Shown in pieces: positions 28,569 to 37,519 of a stretch of DNA of 57,069 nucleotides. Origin of the DNA: Myroides odoratus DSM 2801 (lineage in GTDB: Bacteria > Bacteroidota > Bacteroidia > Flavobacteriales > Flavobacteriaceae); contig NZ_CM001437.1 of NCBI RefSeq assembly GCF_000243275.1, positions 1,083,006 through 1,140,074 of the forward strand, in the 5' to 3' direction. Numbering within the stretch: position 1 is the first letter of the stretch; each line of letters opens with the position of its first letter. A program made the position numbers and the translations under genes. The notes below the pieces were generated by a model. It was not told where the DNA came from. It did no database searches and worked only from the letters and a program-made list of their open reading frames with translations.

Positions 28569-28601
28569 AATATTTTTTAGTTTTAGATTAAGTTATATAC
28601 T

Positions 28602-28609
28602 CAAATATA
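28602..28609 (-). promoter_or_regulatory. -7 promoter box of DUF2147 copy 2
   Basis: TATATTTG on the minus strand, exact TAnnTTTG match, between the YihY-type gene stop and the DUF2147 start. Confidence 0.5.
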
Positions 28610-28610
28610 C

Positions 28611-29510
28611 TTATTTTTTTAACTTAATCTTACGAATAGCCAAATTTAATTCAAAACCTAATAATAAAATCATACAGTTAATCCACAAATAGAACATCAC
28701 CACCAATAAAGTCCCAATTGAGCCATATAATTCATTATATCGAGCAAATCGAAGTACATATACTCCAAACCCATAAGAGGTTAAAACGTATAAAATAGTT
28801 GTAAAGACAGAACCAATAGAAATAAAAGATACCCCTTTTGTTTCTTTGGCACCAAATTTATATAAAATAGAAGTAGTTAATAAAACGACGAGTAATAAAT
28901 ATAGATTACGGACCCAGACTAACCAATTGGCACCAATTGCTAAACGGTAAATTAATACTTCTAAGATTACATAAAACGCAACTGAAAAGATTAAAACAAA
29001 AGATAGAATAAGAGAAAGTGCCAAGGCAACTAAATACTGTCGAATGATATTGCGAGAAATGGTAATATGGTAGGACGATTCAAATCCTCCGATAATAGCA
29101 AATACACCATTGGTCATCAAGAAAATAGAAAGTAAAAATCCGGATGATAATAAAGATTTATAACTATTATTCATGATATCCAGAATAATAGATTGAATGG
29201 CTTCATACGTATTTGGTGGAACTGAATTTTCAATGAACTGTAAAAAGTCGGCTTGAAAATTATCAATAGGAATATAGGGGATTAAATTCAGAATAAATAA
29301 AGCAAAGGGAAACAAGGCCATAAAGAAACTAAAAGCAATAGAACCCGCTCGATACGAAAAGGCACCTTTGATGATTCCGACCAAATACAACTCAATTAAA
29401 TCATACAGCGAATACCCATCAAGAAAAGAAAACTTTACTCGTTGTAATGCGCTCACGATTTTATTCAGCACAGGTATCTGGGCTAATTTATCTTCTATTT
29501 CTCTAGACAT
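28611..29510 (-). CDS. YihY/UPF0761-family inner-membrane protein
   Basis: 299 residues with about six transmembrane helices. Family signature region near the first helix (GAFSYRAGSIAFSFFMALFP) and late segments SIGTLLVVMFYLWINCM. The family was once mis-assigned as RNase BN; its function is unsettled. It follows nadC by 16 bases and is likely co-transcribed. Confidence 0.9.
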   Translation of the reverse strand: MSREIEDKLAQIPVLNKIVSALQRVKFSFLDGYSLYDLIELYLVGIIKGAFSYRAGSIAFSFFMALFPFALFILNLIPYIPIDNFQADFLQFIENSVPPNTYEAIQSIILDIMNNSYKSLLSSGFLLSIFLMTNGVFAIIGGFESSYHITISRNIIRQYLVALALSLILSFVLIFSVAFYVILEVLIYRLAIGANWLVWVRNLYLLLVVLLTTSILYKFGAKETKGVSFISIGSVFTTILYVLTSYGFGVYVLRFARYNELYGSIGTLLVVMFYLWINCMILLLGFELNLAIRKIKLKK

Positions 29511-29526
29511 GCATGTTCCTTATAGG

Positions 29527-30387
29527 CTATAAAACTGCTTTTAAACTTAAATCCATATTGTAAACGGAATGCGTCAATGCCCCTGAGGAAACAAAATCAA
29601 CCCCGCAAAGCGCGTATTCGCGTACTGTTTCTTCATTTATATTTCCAGAGGACTCCGTTTGACATTGATTGCCAATTAATTCCACTGCTTTTTTTGTTGT
29701 TTCAAAATCAAAGTTATCTAACAAAATACGGTATACATTCTCACAAGCTAAAATCTGTTGTACTTCATTCAGGTCACGCGCTTCAACAATAATTTTCAAC
29801 GCTTTGTTGTTTTCTTTCAGATACGTATTTGTTTTTTCAATCGCCTCTTTTATTCCTCCAGCAAAGTCAATGTGATTGTCTTTCAGCATAATCATATCAT
29901 ACAAAGCAAAACGGTGATTTTCGCCCCCAGCAATTTTTACCGCCCATTTTTCAATGGCGCGAATACCTGGTGTTGTTTTTCTGGTATCCAATATTTTGGT
30001 CCCCGTTCCTTCCAACAAATCGACAAAAACACGTGTTTTCGTTGCAATGGCACTCATTCGTTGCATCGCATTCAACATAAAACGCTCCGCTTTTAAAATA
30101 GATTGAGAAGATCCAGCGATCGTCAATACAATATCTCCAACTTTTACAGCTGTTCCATCTGGGATGAAAACCTCTACTTCTAACGCAGGATCTACGTACT
30201 GCAAAACCAGCTGTGCAAATTCTACTCCGGCAATAATACCCGCTTCTTTGACTAATACTTGTGCTTTTCCTTTCGCATCAGCAGGAATACACGCCAATGA
30301 ACTATGATCGCCATCTCCTACATCTTCGCGTATGGCATTAACTATAATCTGATTTAATTCAGCTTGGAATTGTTGTTCTGAAATCAT
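29527..30387 (-). CDS. nadC: Nicotinate-nucleotide pyrophosphorylase (carboxylating)
   Basis: Converts quinolinate and PRPP to nicotinate mononucleotide in de novo NAD synthesis. 286 residues. Motifs: REDVGDGDHSS, AERFMLNAMQRMSAIATKT, ILDTRKTTPGIRAIEKWAV, the quinolinate/PRPP-binding GGENHRFALYDMIMLKDNH, and a C-terminal EASGN-type segment read as ESSGNI. Its partners nadA and nadB are not in this window. Confidence 0.97.
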   Translation of the reverse strand: MISEQQFQAELNQIIVNAIREDVGDGDHSSLACIPADAKGKAQVLVKEAGIIAGVEFAQLVLQYVDPALEVEVFIPDGTAVKVGDIVLTIAGSSQSILKAERFMLNAMQRMSAIATKTRVFVDLLEGTGTKILDTRKTTPGIRAIEKWAVKIAGGENHRFALYDMIMLKDNHIDFAGGIKEAIEKTNTYLKENNKALKIIVEARDLNEVQQILACENVYRILLDNFDFETTKKAVELIGNQCQTESSGNINEETVREYALCGVDFVSSGALTHSVYNMDLSLKAVL

Positions 30388-30475
30388 AAATAAAAAATTT
30401 GCGCTGCTAAAATAAGAAATGTTTTACAAGTGTTCTTCTTTTAGCCTCGCAAACTGTTCTGTAGGATAACTTAAC

Positions 30476-31051
30476 TTATCCTATTTTTACTCCTAAGAGC
30501 TTATAAAATTCGCTCAAAATAGCTGGATGTCCAGGCCATGCTGGTGAAGTTGTTAAATTGCCATCTGTAATTGCTTTATCTGCATCAATCTCCTTGTATG
30601 TTCCACCCGCAACTACAATATCAGGACCAACCGCTGGATAAGCAGTCAACGTTCTCCCTTTCAATACACCTGCTGGAGTTAATACTTGAATACCGTGGCA
30701 AATTGCTGCAATAGGTAAGTTTTTTTCAAAAAAATACTGAACGATTTCAATCACTCGTTTATTTAATCGAATATATTCTGGAGCACGTCCCCCACAAACA
30801 TATAATCCTGCATAATCATCTAGTTTTACCTCATCAAAACTCTTGTTGATTACAAAATTATGTCCTCTACTTTCTGCATACGTTTGGAATCCAACAAAAT
30901 CGTGAATGGCCGTTGCGATGATATCATTCTTTTTCTTTCCTGGACAAACCACATCCACAGCTACTCCAACGGATAATAGCGCTTGATAAGGAACCATTAC
31001 TTCGTAATCTTCTACGAAATCACCTGCTAACATTAATACTTTTTTTGCCAT
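30476..31051 (-). CDS. DJ-1/PfpI-family protein
   Basis: 191 residues, flavodoxin-like fold of the class I glutamine-amidotransferase superfamily. The nucleophile elbow AAICHGIQ gives Cys118 and His119, and Glu15 (VEDYEVMVPY) is the usual partner acid. Members act as proteases, deglycases or chaperones; the present activity cannot be told. It resembles the longer PfpI subgroup with AYPAVGPDIVVAGG. Single gene. Confidence 0.9.
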   Translation of the reverse strand: MAKKVLMLAGDFVEDYEVMVPYQALLSVGVAVDVVCPGKKKNDIIATAIHDFVGFQTYAESRGHNFVINKSFDEVKLDDYAGLYVCGGRAPEYIRLNKRVIEIVQYFFEKNLPIAAICHGIQVLTPAGVLKGRTLTAYPAVGPDIVVAGGTYKEIDADKAITDGNLTTSPAWPGHPAILSEFYKLLGVKIG

Positions 31052-31241
31052 AACTATTTTATTTTTGATTTAATACCTTCTAATGTACAAAAATCTATTC
31101 AATTCAGACAAAATCAAGACTGAAATTATAATTTGTCGTTGGTGTTCATGATCGAGTAAAAATTTTTTAGCTACAAATCGCCATGCGTATCACTATTTTG
31201 CCTTAACTTTAAATATTCTTTATTTTAAAAATTGTTTTCAG

Positions 31242-31739
31242 ATGAAAAAATTACTCTTTATTCTATGTGTAACAGTAGGACTGGTAAGTTGTAACCAAAA
31301 AGTAGCTCCTCCTCAAACGGTAAATGTAAAAGATCAATTTACCATGGATATGCCTGCAACATTAGCAGCTATGACAGACCTTTATCCGAATGCGGATATT
31401 CAGTACGGAAATACGTACAAACAAGTGTACATCATTGCAAAAGAATCACCTAAAACAGCAGAAGAAGATTTCAAGACCTTTACTCAAAAAGCATTAGCAG
31501 CTTATTCCAACCGACCTGATTATGAAATTGTCAAAGAAGACGAAGTTCGCATTAATGGCTTACCTGGAAAAATCTACCATATATCCATGTCACAAGAAGG
31601 GAACTTCATGTATATGATACAGGCGATGGTTGAGGGTAAAAAAGGAAACTACGAAATTATCGGTTGGACGATTGGTCAAAACAAAGACTACCAGGGAGAG
31701 GAATTAATGAATATCATTTCGACTTTCAAGGAATTGTAA
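31242..31739 (+). CDS. Lipoprotein of unknown function, 165 residues
   Basis: Lipobox LVSC (Cys17), then a mixed alpha/beta domain of about 140 residues: QFTMDMPATLAAM, KQVYIIAKESPKTAEEDF, GLPGKIYHISMSQEG and a C-terminal helix EELMNIISTFKEL. The layout (start with a beta strand carrying a 'TMDMP' patch, long helix, ending with a helix after 'W/Y..Q') resembles PsbP-like or DUF1795-type lipoproteins, without a firm match. It ends in a 48-bp palindromic terminator. Confidence 0.75.
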   Translation: MKKLLFILCVTVGLVSCNQKVAPPQTVNVKDQFTMDMPATLAAMTDLYPNADIQYGNTYKQVYIIAKESPKTAEEDFKTFTQKALAAYSNRPDYEIVKEDEVRINGLPGKIYHISMSQEGNFMYMIQAMVEGKKGNYEIIGWTIGQNKDYQGEELMNIISTFKEL

Positions 31740-31745
31740 CCAATA

Positions 31746-31793
31746 CAGCATAAAAAAAGAGGATAACTGGAGTTATCCTCTTTTTTTATGCTG
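31746..31793 (+). terminator. Long palindromic terminator after the lipoprotein gene
   Basis: CAGCATAAAAAAAGAGGATAACT (31746-31768; shown as its 20-base core plus ends) pairs perfectly with 31771-31793 around a 2-base loop. Confidence 0.92.
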
Positions 31794-31883
31794 TTATCTT
31801 TCTACTATAAATAAATGTGAATGGATTTTATTTTCTCTTTTTACAACAAGCTCATCACTCGAAATCTTAACAGAAGTTATCAT

Positions 31884-31972
31884 CAAAAAAACGCTTTTTT
31901 GTCCTAAAAGACATCTATTTAAAAGTAAAATCAAAGAAATAAGCGTCATTATTTCACAAAAAACGCTTATTT
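31884..31972. repeat. Two ACGCTT-centred inverted repeats upstream of the YceI promoter
   Basis: CAAAAAA-ACGC-TTTTTTG (31884-31901) and AAATAAGCGT (31937-31946) with ACGCTTATTT (31963-31972). They could be operators or an RNA hairpin. Confidence 0.4.
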
Positions 31973-32005
31973 ATAACTTTTTAACATTCAGTATTTTAAT
32001 AAACT

Positions 32006-32036
32006 ATTGTATATCCATTTTTGTATTGTACATTTG
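32006..32036 (+). promoter_or_regulatory. Promoter of the YceI gene
   Basis: ATTG (32006-32009), 19-base spacer, TACATTTG (32029-32036); 23 bases before the ATG. Full -33/-7 match. Confidence 0.75.
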
Positions 32037-32059
32037 GGCAAACAAAATAGCGAATTAAC

Positions 32060-32761
32060 ATGAAAAAAATTTTATTATCATTGGCAGTAGTAGCTGCTCT
32101 TTCATTAGCATCATGTGGAAATAAAAATGCTGATAAAGCTACAACTACAACTGAACAAGAAGTTGCAGTAGAACAAGGAGACAAATATACTGTAAACTTA
32201 ACAGACAGTAATGTAACTTGGAAAGTAGGACACAAAGGTGGATTAAACCCACGTTTTGGTACTTTAACTTTATCTGCTGGAGACATTGCAATTGACGCTA
32301 ATGGATTAAACGCAGGTTCATACACTGTAGACATGAACTCTCTACAAGTTGACCGTGCTTCTGTTGATGCTGATGAGGATATTCAAAAATTAGGAGGACA
32401 CTTAAAAAGTCCTGATTTCTTCGACGTAGAGAAAAACCCTACAGTTGATTTCAAAATCACTAAAGTTGAAGATTTTGACGCTGCAAAACATACAAGTACA
32501 GTTGAAGGTGCAAACAAAATCGTAAGCGGAAACTTAACAATCTTAGGTAAAACAGTAAACATCACTTTCCCTGCTAAAGTAACAGTAGAGAATGGTAAAG
32601 CTGTTATGGATGCTGCATTTGTTGCTGACCGTACAGAATGGGGATTAGTTTTCGGTACTACAGATAAAGATTCTGGTGCTGCTCTTAACCCAGCTGATTG
32701 GGCAATTAGTAAAGATATGGAAATTGGAATTCACTTAGTTGCTGACAAAGTAAACGAATAA
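32060..32761 (+). CDS. YceI-family lipoprotein
   Basis: 233 residues; lipobox LASC (Cys19), a Thr/Glu-rich linker (TTTTEQEVAVEQG), then a YceI/lipocalin-like beta-barrel that binds isoprenoid or amphipathic ligands in characterised members. Motifs: NVTWKVGHKGG, FGTLTLSAGDI, LQVDRASVDADEDIQKLGGHLKSPDFFDV and a late WGLVFGT. Codon use is biased toward common codons, suggesting strong expression, in line with a full-consensus promoter. Confidence 0.93.
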   Translation: MKKILLSLAVVAALSLASCGNKNADKATTTTEQEVAVEQGDKYTVNLTDSNVTWKVGHKGGLNPRFGTLTLSAGDIAIDANGLNAGSYTVDMNSLQVDRASVDADEDIQKLGGHLKSPDFFDVEKNPTVDFKITKVEDFDAAKHTSTVEGANKIVSGNLTILGKTVNITFPAKVTVENGKAVMDAAFVADRTEWGLVFGTTDKDSGAALNPADWAISKDMEIGIHLVADKVNE

Positions 32762-32778
32762 TCCATTCTAAATCATAC

Positions 32779-32818
32779 CTAAAGAGGATGTTCCACAAGG
32801 ACATCCTCTTTTTTTATG
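32779..32818 (+). terminator. Terminator after the YceI gene
   Basis: AAAGAGGATGT (32781-32791) and ACATCCTCTTT (32801-32811) form a stem followed by TTTTT. Confidence 0.88.
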
Positions 32819-32985
32819 CACTATACTGCTGATTTCTTTTCGCAGTATGCAAGCAAATTGTTATTCCCTTTTGTTTTTTTTTATTTTCTAAAAACGATCG
32901 AATCTCAATTCTCTTCTTCTTTCCAAAATAAATCAATACTTTTGTTTGAAAGACTACAAAAATCGCCTGATTCGGGTTTATTTAC

Positions 32986-33960
32986 ATGAAGATGAAACAT
33001 ATAGACGTACTAATTATTGGAGGTGGCCCCATAGGAATTGCCTGTGGTATTGAGGCTAAGAAAGCAGGATTGTCCTATCTTATTATTGAAAAAGGATGTT
33101 TGGTCAATTCCTTATACCACTATCCCATCAATATGCAGTTTTTCTCTACTTCAGAGTTATTAGAACTCGACCATATTCCCTTTATTAGTGCAGAAAATAA
33201 ACCAAGACGCAAAGAAGCCTTAGAATACTATAGACGAGTAACTCATCTACACGAGTTGTCCATTCATTTATTTGAAACGGTATTAGGTGTGAATAAACAA
33301 GCAGAAGGTCATTTTACAGTAGAGACATCCAAAAGCCAATATAGCGCTTCTCATGTGGTTGTCGCCACTGGTTTCTATGATTTCCCAAACCTCTTGCATA
33401 TTCCAGGAGAAAATCTACCTAAGGTTTCACATTATTACAATGATCCGCATTATTATGCCAACATGGAAGTTGTGGTAGTTGGAGCAAGTAATTCCTCCGT
33501 AGATGCAGCATTAGAATGCTATCGAAAAGGAGCTAAAGTAACCATGGTAGTTCGAGATACTGCTATTAGTTCACATGTAAAATATTGGGTAAAACCCGAT
33601 ATTGAAAACCGAATTGCCGAAGGTGCTATTCAGGTCTATTACAACAGTCAATTAACCGCTATTACTCCCTCTACTGTTACTCTAGAACGAGCAGGTGAGT
33701 CAATCACACTAACAAATGATTTTGTTTTAGCCTTAACAGGTTATCGTCCAGATTTCGATTTCTTGCGCAAGCTGGGTATTACGACTCAAAATGAGGTGGA
33801 TTTACTGCCAACCTTCCATGCAGAGACGATGGAAACCAATATTGCTAATCTATACTTGGCAGGTGTCGTTTGTGGAGGATTGAACACCCATACTTGGTTT
33901 ATTGAAAACTCAAGAATTCACGCCTCAATGATTGTGAAGCACATACTCGAAAAAAAATAA
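32986..33960 (+). CDS. YpdA-like FAD/NAD(P)-dependent oxidoreductase (putative bacillithiol disulfide reductase)
   Basis: 324 residues; flavoprotein of the thioredoxin-reductase superfamily. FAD-binding GGGPIGIACG near residue 12, second Rossmann motif VVVGASNSSVDAALE near 163 and a late FAD motif NLYLAGVVCGG. It lacks a CxxC active site, and the segment NMQFFSTSELLEL and the ending NTHTWFIENSRIHA fit YpdA (Bdr), proposed to reduce bacillithiol disulfide. Start ATG 32986 or 32992 (MKHIDVLIIGGG). It converges on a Fur-family gene with only 5 bases between the stop codons. Confidence 0.88.
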   Translation: MKMKHIDVLIIGGGPIGIACGIEAKKAGLSYLIIEKGCLVNSLYHYPINMQFFSTSELLELDHIPFISAENKPRRKEALEYYRRVTHLHELSIHLFETVLGVNKQAEGHFTVETSKSQYSASHVVVATGFYDFPNLLHIPGENLPKVSHYYNDPHYYANMEVVVVGASNSSVDAALECYRKGAKVTMVVRDTAISSHVKYWVKPDIENRIAEGAIQVYYNSQLTAITPSTVTLERAGESITLTNDFVLALTGYRPDFDFLRKLGITTQNEVDLLPTFHAETMETNIANLYLAGVVCGGLNTHTWFIENSRIHASMIVKHILEKK

Positions 33961-33965
33961 AACAG

Positions 33966-34376
33966 CTACGCTTTACATCCTTTACACACCCCGTGTGCGA
34001 CAACTTCGATGTCACTCAATTCAAATCCCTCTGGAATATCAATGGTAGGGATAGCAACTTGTGTTAAGCAAATAGTCTTCTTGCACTGTTTGCAGATAAA
34101 GTGCAAATGGGTATCACGATGATTATCTTCAGAACAGCTAGAAGAGCATAACGCATATTGTGTAACATTATTCGCTGTGATACTGTGTAATAATCCTTTA
34201 CTCTCAAACGTCTTCACTGTGCGATAAATCGTTACGCGGTCTGATTGATCAAAGCTATTTTCAATATCCGCTAACGATACGGCTCCTTGTTGTTGCTTTA
34301 AAAATTTAAGCACAAGGATTCGCATAGCTGTAGGTTTAATGTTTTTGGCAAGTAACGCTTCTTCAATATTCTTCAT
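33966..34376 (-). CDS. Fur-family metal/peroxide regulator
   Basis: 136 residues, Fur/Zur/PerR superfamily. Winged HTH at about 10-70 (VTIYRTVKTFESKGL) and a metal-binding C-terminal half. Likely zinc sites are Cys95/Cys98 (CKQC) and Cys131/Cys134 (CKGC); regulatory-site candidates are His86, His90, His92 and Cys77/Cys81. The Cys77/Cys81 pair (CSSSC) is unusual. Which metal or signal it senses is not clear. A -7 box lies upstream; the neighbour YpdA suggests a redox link by position only. Confidence 0.92.
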   Translation of the reverse strand: MKNIEEALLAKNIKPTAMRILVLKFLKQQQGAVSLADIENSFDQSDRVTIYRTVKTFESKGLLHSITANNVTQYALCSSSCSEDNHRDTHLHFICKQCKKTICLTQVAIPTIDIPEGFELSDIEVVAHGVCKGCKA

Positions 34377-34794
34377 CTATCTGACCTTTTGATTTACTCA
34401 AAGATAAGCATTGTTCCTTAATTCAGTCTATCGCATAAATGGGAATTAATTGTACTTTTTACTTAAATTAGCATTATTTACTCCTTCTTACTCTTGATAA
34501 TCAAGCTTTTCTATTTCCATTTCTTTGTCAAAACAAAAAAGAACAGCATCGAAATGCAGTAGAAAAAACAATAAAAACACAGGTCTCTTCCTTTACCATC
34601 AGTTTTTCATGATTTTTAGCGCAAAAACTATAAATAAAACATATATTTATTTTTTTTAGATTCATTTCCAATAAAAACGAAAAGACCTAAAGTTAAGGTA
34701 TGATTTTTGTATCCATCCTTATCCTATCCATTTACTTTAGTTCAGATGAATGATAAAATAAATTAAAAAAACAAAACAATAAATTTTAAACAAA
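34377..34794. other. 418-base divergent intergenic region between fur-family gene and permease
   Basis: Contains a minus-strand -7 box (34399-34406), a 13-base palindrome CTTGATaATCAAG (34493-34505) and a long A/T-rich leader before the permease with no clear plus-strand TAnnTTTG. No small gene recognised. Confidence 0.5.
34399..34406 (-). promoter_or_regulatory. -7 promoter box of the Fur-family gene
   Basis: TATCTTTG on the minus strand, exact consensus, 23 bases before ATG 34376. No -33 seen. Confidence 0.55.
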
Positions 34795-35991
34795 ATGCAA
34801 AAATTAATCGGAAGTATTCTTATTGTAGCAGGAACTACAATAGGCGCAGGAATGTTAGCAATGCCCATTATATCGGCCAATGTAGGTTTTTTATTTATGT
34901 CATTCATCTTGTTCTGTATCTGGTTTGCTATGTTTTATACTTCCGTGCTCCTAGTAAATGTCTATCGATACAATTCACCTGAAGATGGGTTAAATACCCT
35001 AACAACAAAATATTTAGGAAAACCAGGGGCTTATATCACTGGATTGAGTATGCTAACCTTGATGTATGCCCTTACTAGTGCGTATATTGCAGGTGGAGGA
35101 GATATCCTGAGAACAAATCTGGAGCAATTGTTACACCTAGAAGTATCTCCTCAACTGAGTGCTATTCTTTTTACCCTTCTTTTTGGGGGAATTATCGCCT
35201 TTGGCACAAGAGCTGTAGATTATAGTACCAAAGTTGTATTCTCAATTAAAATCCTTTGTTTATGCTTGGTTTTAGGGCTTTTACTCCCTCATATTGAGAT
35301 GGCTTATTTGGCTTATATCCCTCAAAGTCCACTTCCTGTCTTAGCTACAATTCCCATTATTTTCACTTCATTTGGGTTTAGTGTGGTTATTCCTAGCTTA
35401 GTCAAATACTTGGATGGAAATTTACGCCAGCTCAAATGGGTCTTTTTTATTGGTAGTATCATTCCTTTACTTTTATATTTAATCTGGGAACTTACCATTT
35501 TAGGAAATATTGAAAGTAGCGTTTTCAGTGAGATTTTGAAAAACAATGCTGGGTTAGAGGGATTACTTGTATCAATTAAAGAAATCAATAGTTCACCTTT
35601 CATCAAAATTGCATTTACCATTTTTGCTGCAGCTGCAATTCTAACTTCCTTTTGGGGAGTTGCTTTAGCTCTAAATGATTACATCAAAGATTTAGCAAAA
35701 GATCGCCCTAAAATCAAACACAATGTAAGTGCTTTTATTTTGACTTTCCTACCTCCAATCTTATTCGCTTTATTTTATCCTGATGGATTTGTGATTGCTT
35801 TAGGATATGCCTCTATTTCTTTGGTGGTATTAGCTCTAATTATCCCTATGTTGATGTTGCAAAAAGCAAAGAAAATAGCGGGTGAAAAGACATCGATTCT
35901 CCAGTATATTATTTACGGATTTCTATGGATTTTATCTTTATTAATTGTGGTTTTACAGCTTTTATTAGCTTTTGAAGTATTGCCTTCTTAA
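34795..35991 (+). CDS. Aromatic amino-acid permease (HAAAP family, TyrP/Mtr/TnaB-like)
   Basis: 398 residues with about 11 transmembrane helices; proton-coupled uptake of tyrosine or tryptophan. N-terminal signature GSILIVAGTTIGAGMLAMP, then MLTLMYALTSAYIAGGGDIL and TSFGFSVVIPSLVKYL. It is a single gene with a 5' leader of unknown promoter and a bidirectional terminator. Confidence 0.93.
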   Translation: MQKLIGSILIVAGTTIGAGMLAMPIISANVGFLFMSFILFCIWFAMFYTSVLLVNVYRYNSPEDGLNTLTTKYLGKPGAYITGLSMLTLMYALTSAYIAGGGDILRTNLEQLLHLEVSPQLSAILFTLLFGGIIAFGTRAVDYSTKVVFSIKILCLCLVLGLLLPHIEMAYLAYIPQSPLPVLATIPIIFTSFGFSVVIPSLVKYLDGNLRQLKWVFFIGSIIPLLLYLIWELTILGNIESSVFSEILKNNAGLEGLLVSIKEINSSPFIKIAFTIFAAAAILTSFWGVALALNDYIKDLAKDRPKIKHNVSAFILTFLPPILFALFYPDGFVIALGYASISLVVLALIIPMLMLQKAKKIAGEKTSILQYIIYGFLWILSLLIVVLQLLLAFEVLPS

Positions 35992-36005
35992 GGTATATGA
36001 TAACA

Positions 36006-36048
36006 AACAAAAAAGGAGTAGGTTAACCCCCTACTCCTTTTTTATTTG
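36006..36048. terminator. Bidirectional terminator between permease and tcdA
   Basis: AAAAAAGGAGTAGG (36009-36022) pairs with CCTACTCCTTTTTT (36030-36043), with A- and T-runs on both sides, between convergent genes. Confidence 0.9.
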
Positions 36049-36051
36049 TTT

Positions 36052-36768
36052 TTATTTCGATAATAAATAGCGAATTACATTTTCTGCAGCATGTAAACCA
36101 AACAAGGCTGGCATCCAGCTATTCGTTCCAAAGAATGACTTTTTATAGTTTGAACCATCTGTCATTTTCAAACTGCTTTCATCCGGTTTTTCTGTTGAAA
36201 AGATTGCCTTTACTCCAGAAGAAATTCCTTCTTTCTTTAAGCGTTTTCGAATTTGTTTCGCCAATGGGCATACATCTGTTTTACTAATATCTTTGACAAC
36301 GATTTTAGAAGCTAGCATCTTTCCTCCTGCTCCCATAGCGCTAATTACCTTCACGCGTTTGCGCTTCGCAGCTAAAATTAAATTAATTTTTGGCGTTATA
36401 CTGTCAATACAGTCGAGTACATAATCATATTCTTCCGTTACCACCTCATGAGTGCGTTCTGGTGATAAGAATTCTTCTATACGCGTTAAGTTTAGCTCAG
36501 GATTAATATCCATCAAGCGATTTCCTACAATGTGTACTTTAGGTTCCCCTATCGTAGAATGCAACGCAGGTAATTGTCTGTTGATATTGGTGATATCCAC
36601 CGTATCTCCATCAACAATGGTCATTTTCCCTACCCCTGCACGCGCTAAAAACTCAGCAGCAAATGATCCAACTCCTCCTAAACCAACAACTAATACGTTG
36701 GCGTTTTTTAATTTTTCTAATCCTTCTTCTTTAAAAAGTAAGGCTGCTCTTTCTTGCCAAATAGCCAT
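36052..36768 (-). CDS. tcdA: tRNA threonylcarbamoyladenosine dehydratase
   Basis: 238 residues, ThiF/MoeB/E1-like adenylyltransferase that cyclises t6A37 to ct6A in tRNAs reading ANN codons. ATP-binding GLGGVGSFAAEFLARAGVG near residue 28, DGDTVDITNINRQ (arch with Arg), and DCIDSITPKINLI. Two Cys residues are present (DCIDS and the later VCPLAK), the second near the usual catalytic position. It follows tatD by 35 bases. Confidence 0.94.
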   Translation of the reverse strand: MAIWQERAALLFKEEGLEKLKNANVLVVGLGGVGSFAAEFLARAGVGKMTIVDGDTVDITNINRQLPALHSTIGEPKVHIVGNRLMDINPELNLTRIEEFLSPERTHEVVTEEYDYVLDCIDSITPKINLILAAKRKRVKVISAMGAGGKMLASKIVVKDISKTDVCPLAKQIRKRLKKEGISSGVKAIFSTEKPDESSLKMTDGSNYKKSFFGTNSWMPALFGLHAAENVIRYLLSK

Positions 36769-36803
36769 CTATCTCTTGTTATTAATCCCCCGAAAGGTTA
36801 CAA

Positions 36804-37445
36804 TTAGTATTCTTTACTCCATATTCGTTTAAAATTCGCCTCTACAATCTGCCCAATACCAGGATGTAGTTTCTCTGCTTGCGCGTATAGATCTGCAATA
36901 GTAACCGTTGCATCATCATCTGTTTCTAAAAATAAAAAATCTTTAGGCGCAGCAGAAAAAGTTTCTTGCAATCGATTACTCTTCAGTAAAGCACTGCCAA
37001 ATGAGACGTAAAATCCGTTTTTCCACAAACTTTCAGCCACTTGTTGATGTTTATTAAACCCGTGAACGATAAGCGGAACGGTGATTTTCCATTTCTTTTT
37101 TAGTGCGATAATTTCTTGATAAGCAGAAACGACGTGCAAAATTACAGCTTTTTTATTTTTTTCTGCAAGAAGTAATTGTTTTACAACAACTTCTTCTTGT
37201 AAATCCCAAGGAATATCGATTTTCTTATCCAAACCACACTCTCCTATAGCCAAACAATTTGGATGATGCAGGTTCGTTTCCAACCAATTTAATTGTTCTT
37301 CAATCTTTGCTTCAACAATATACCAAGGGTGAATACCCAACGAAAAATGCGGAATACTAAAATCAACCTTGGACAAGTCTTGATTGACTAGTTCTAAGGT
37401 GTCCGGGGCATGTTGAGGATGATGTGTATGGATATTGTACTTCAT
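36804..37445 (-). CDS. TatD-family metal-dependent hydrolase
   Basis: 213 residues; TIM-barrel metallohydrolase of the TatD/YcfH type (putative 3'-5' DNA exonuclease or D-aminoacyl-tRNA deacylase by family). It opens with INIHTHH-like MKYNIHTHHPQ (two His ligands), then GIHPWY, IGECGLDKK, VILHVV, LIVHGFNK and FLETDDD. It is shorter than the usual 255-265 residues, typical of flavobacterial members. It forms an operon with tcdA and lies beyond the valS terminator. Confidence 0.9.
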   Translation of the reverse strand: MKYNIHTHHPQHAPDTLELVNQDLSKVDFSIPHFSLGIHPWYIVEAKIEEQLNWLETNLHHPNCLAIGECGLDKKIDIPWDLQEEVVVKQLLLAEKNKKAVILHVVSAYQEIIALKKKWKITVPLIVHGFNKHQQVAESLWKNGFYVSFGSALLKSNRLQETFSAAPKDFLFLETDDDATVTIADLYAQAEKLHPGIGQIVEANFKRIWSKEY

Positions 37446-37455
37446 ACTAGCGAAG

Positions 37456-37500
37456 ATAAAAAAAGGTCTTTGATTAGCATATACTAACCAAAGACCTTTA
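37456..37500 (-). terminator. Terminator of valS
   Basis: AAAGGTCTTTG-x-TTAG (37464-37476) pairs with CTAACCAAAGACCTTT (37484-37499); the A-run at 37458-37464 gives the U-tract on the minus strand. Confidence 0.85.
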
Positions 37501-37519
37501 TAATCAATTTGTTTATTTC

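Larger units (their letters stand above)
31740..32059. other. 320-base intergenic region with terminator, inverted repeats and YceI promoter
   Basis: Holds the terminator (31746-31793), two further inverted repeats built on ACGCTT (31884-31901 and 31937-31972), and a consensus promoter (32006-32036). No open frame with family features was seen. Confidence 0.5.
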
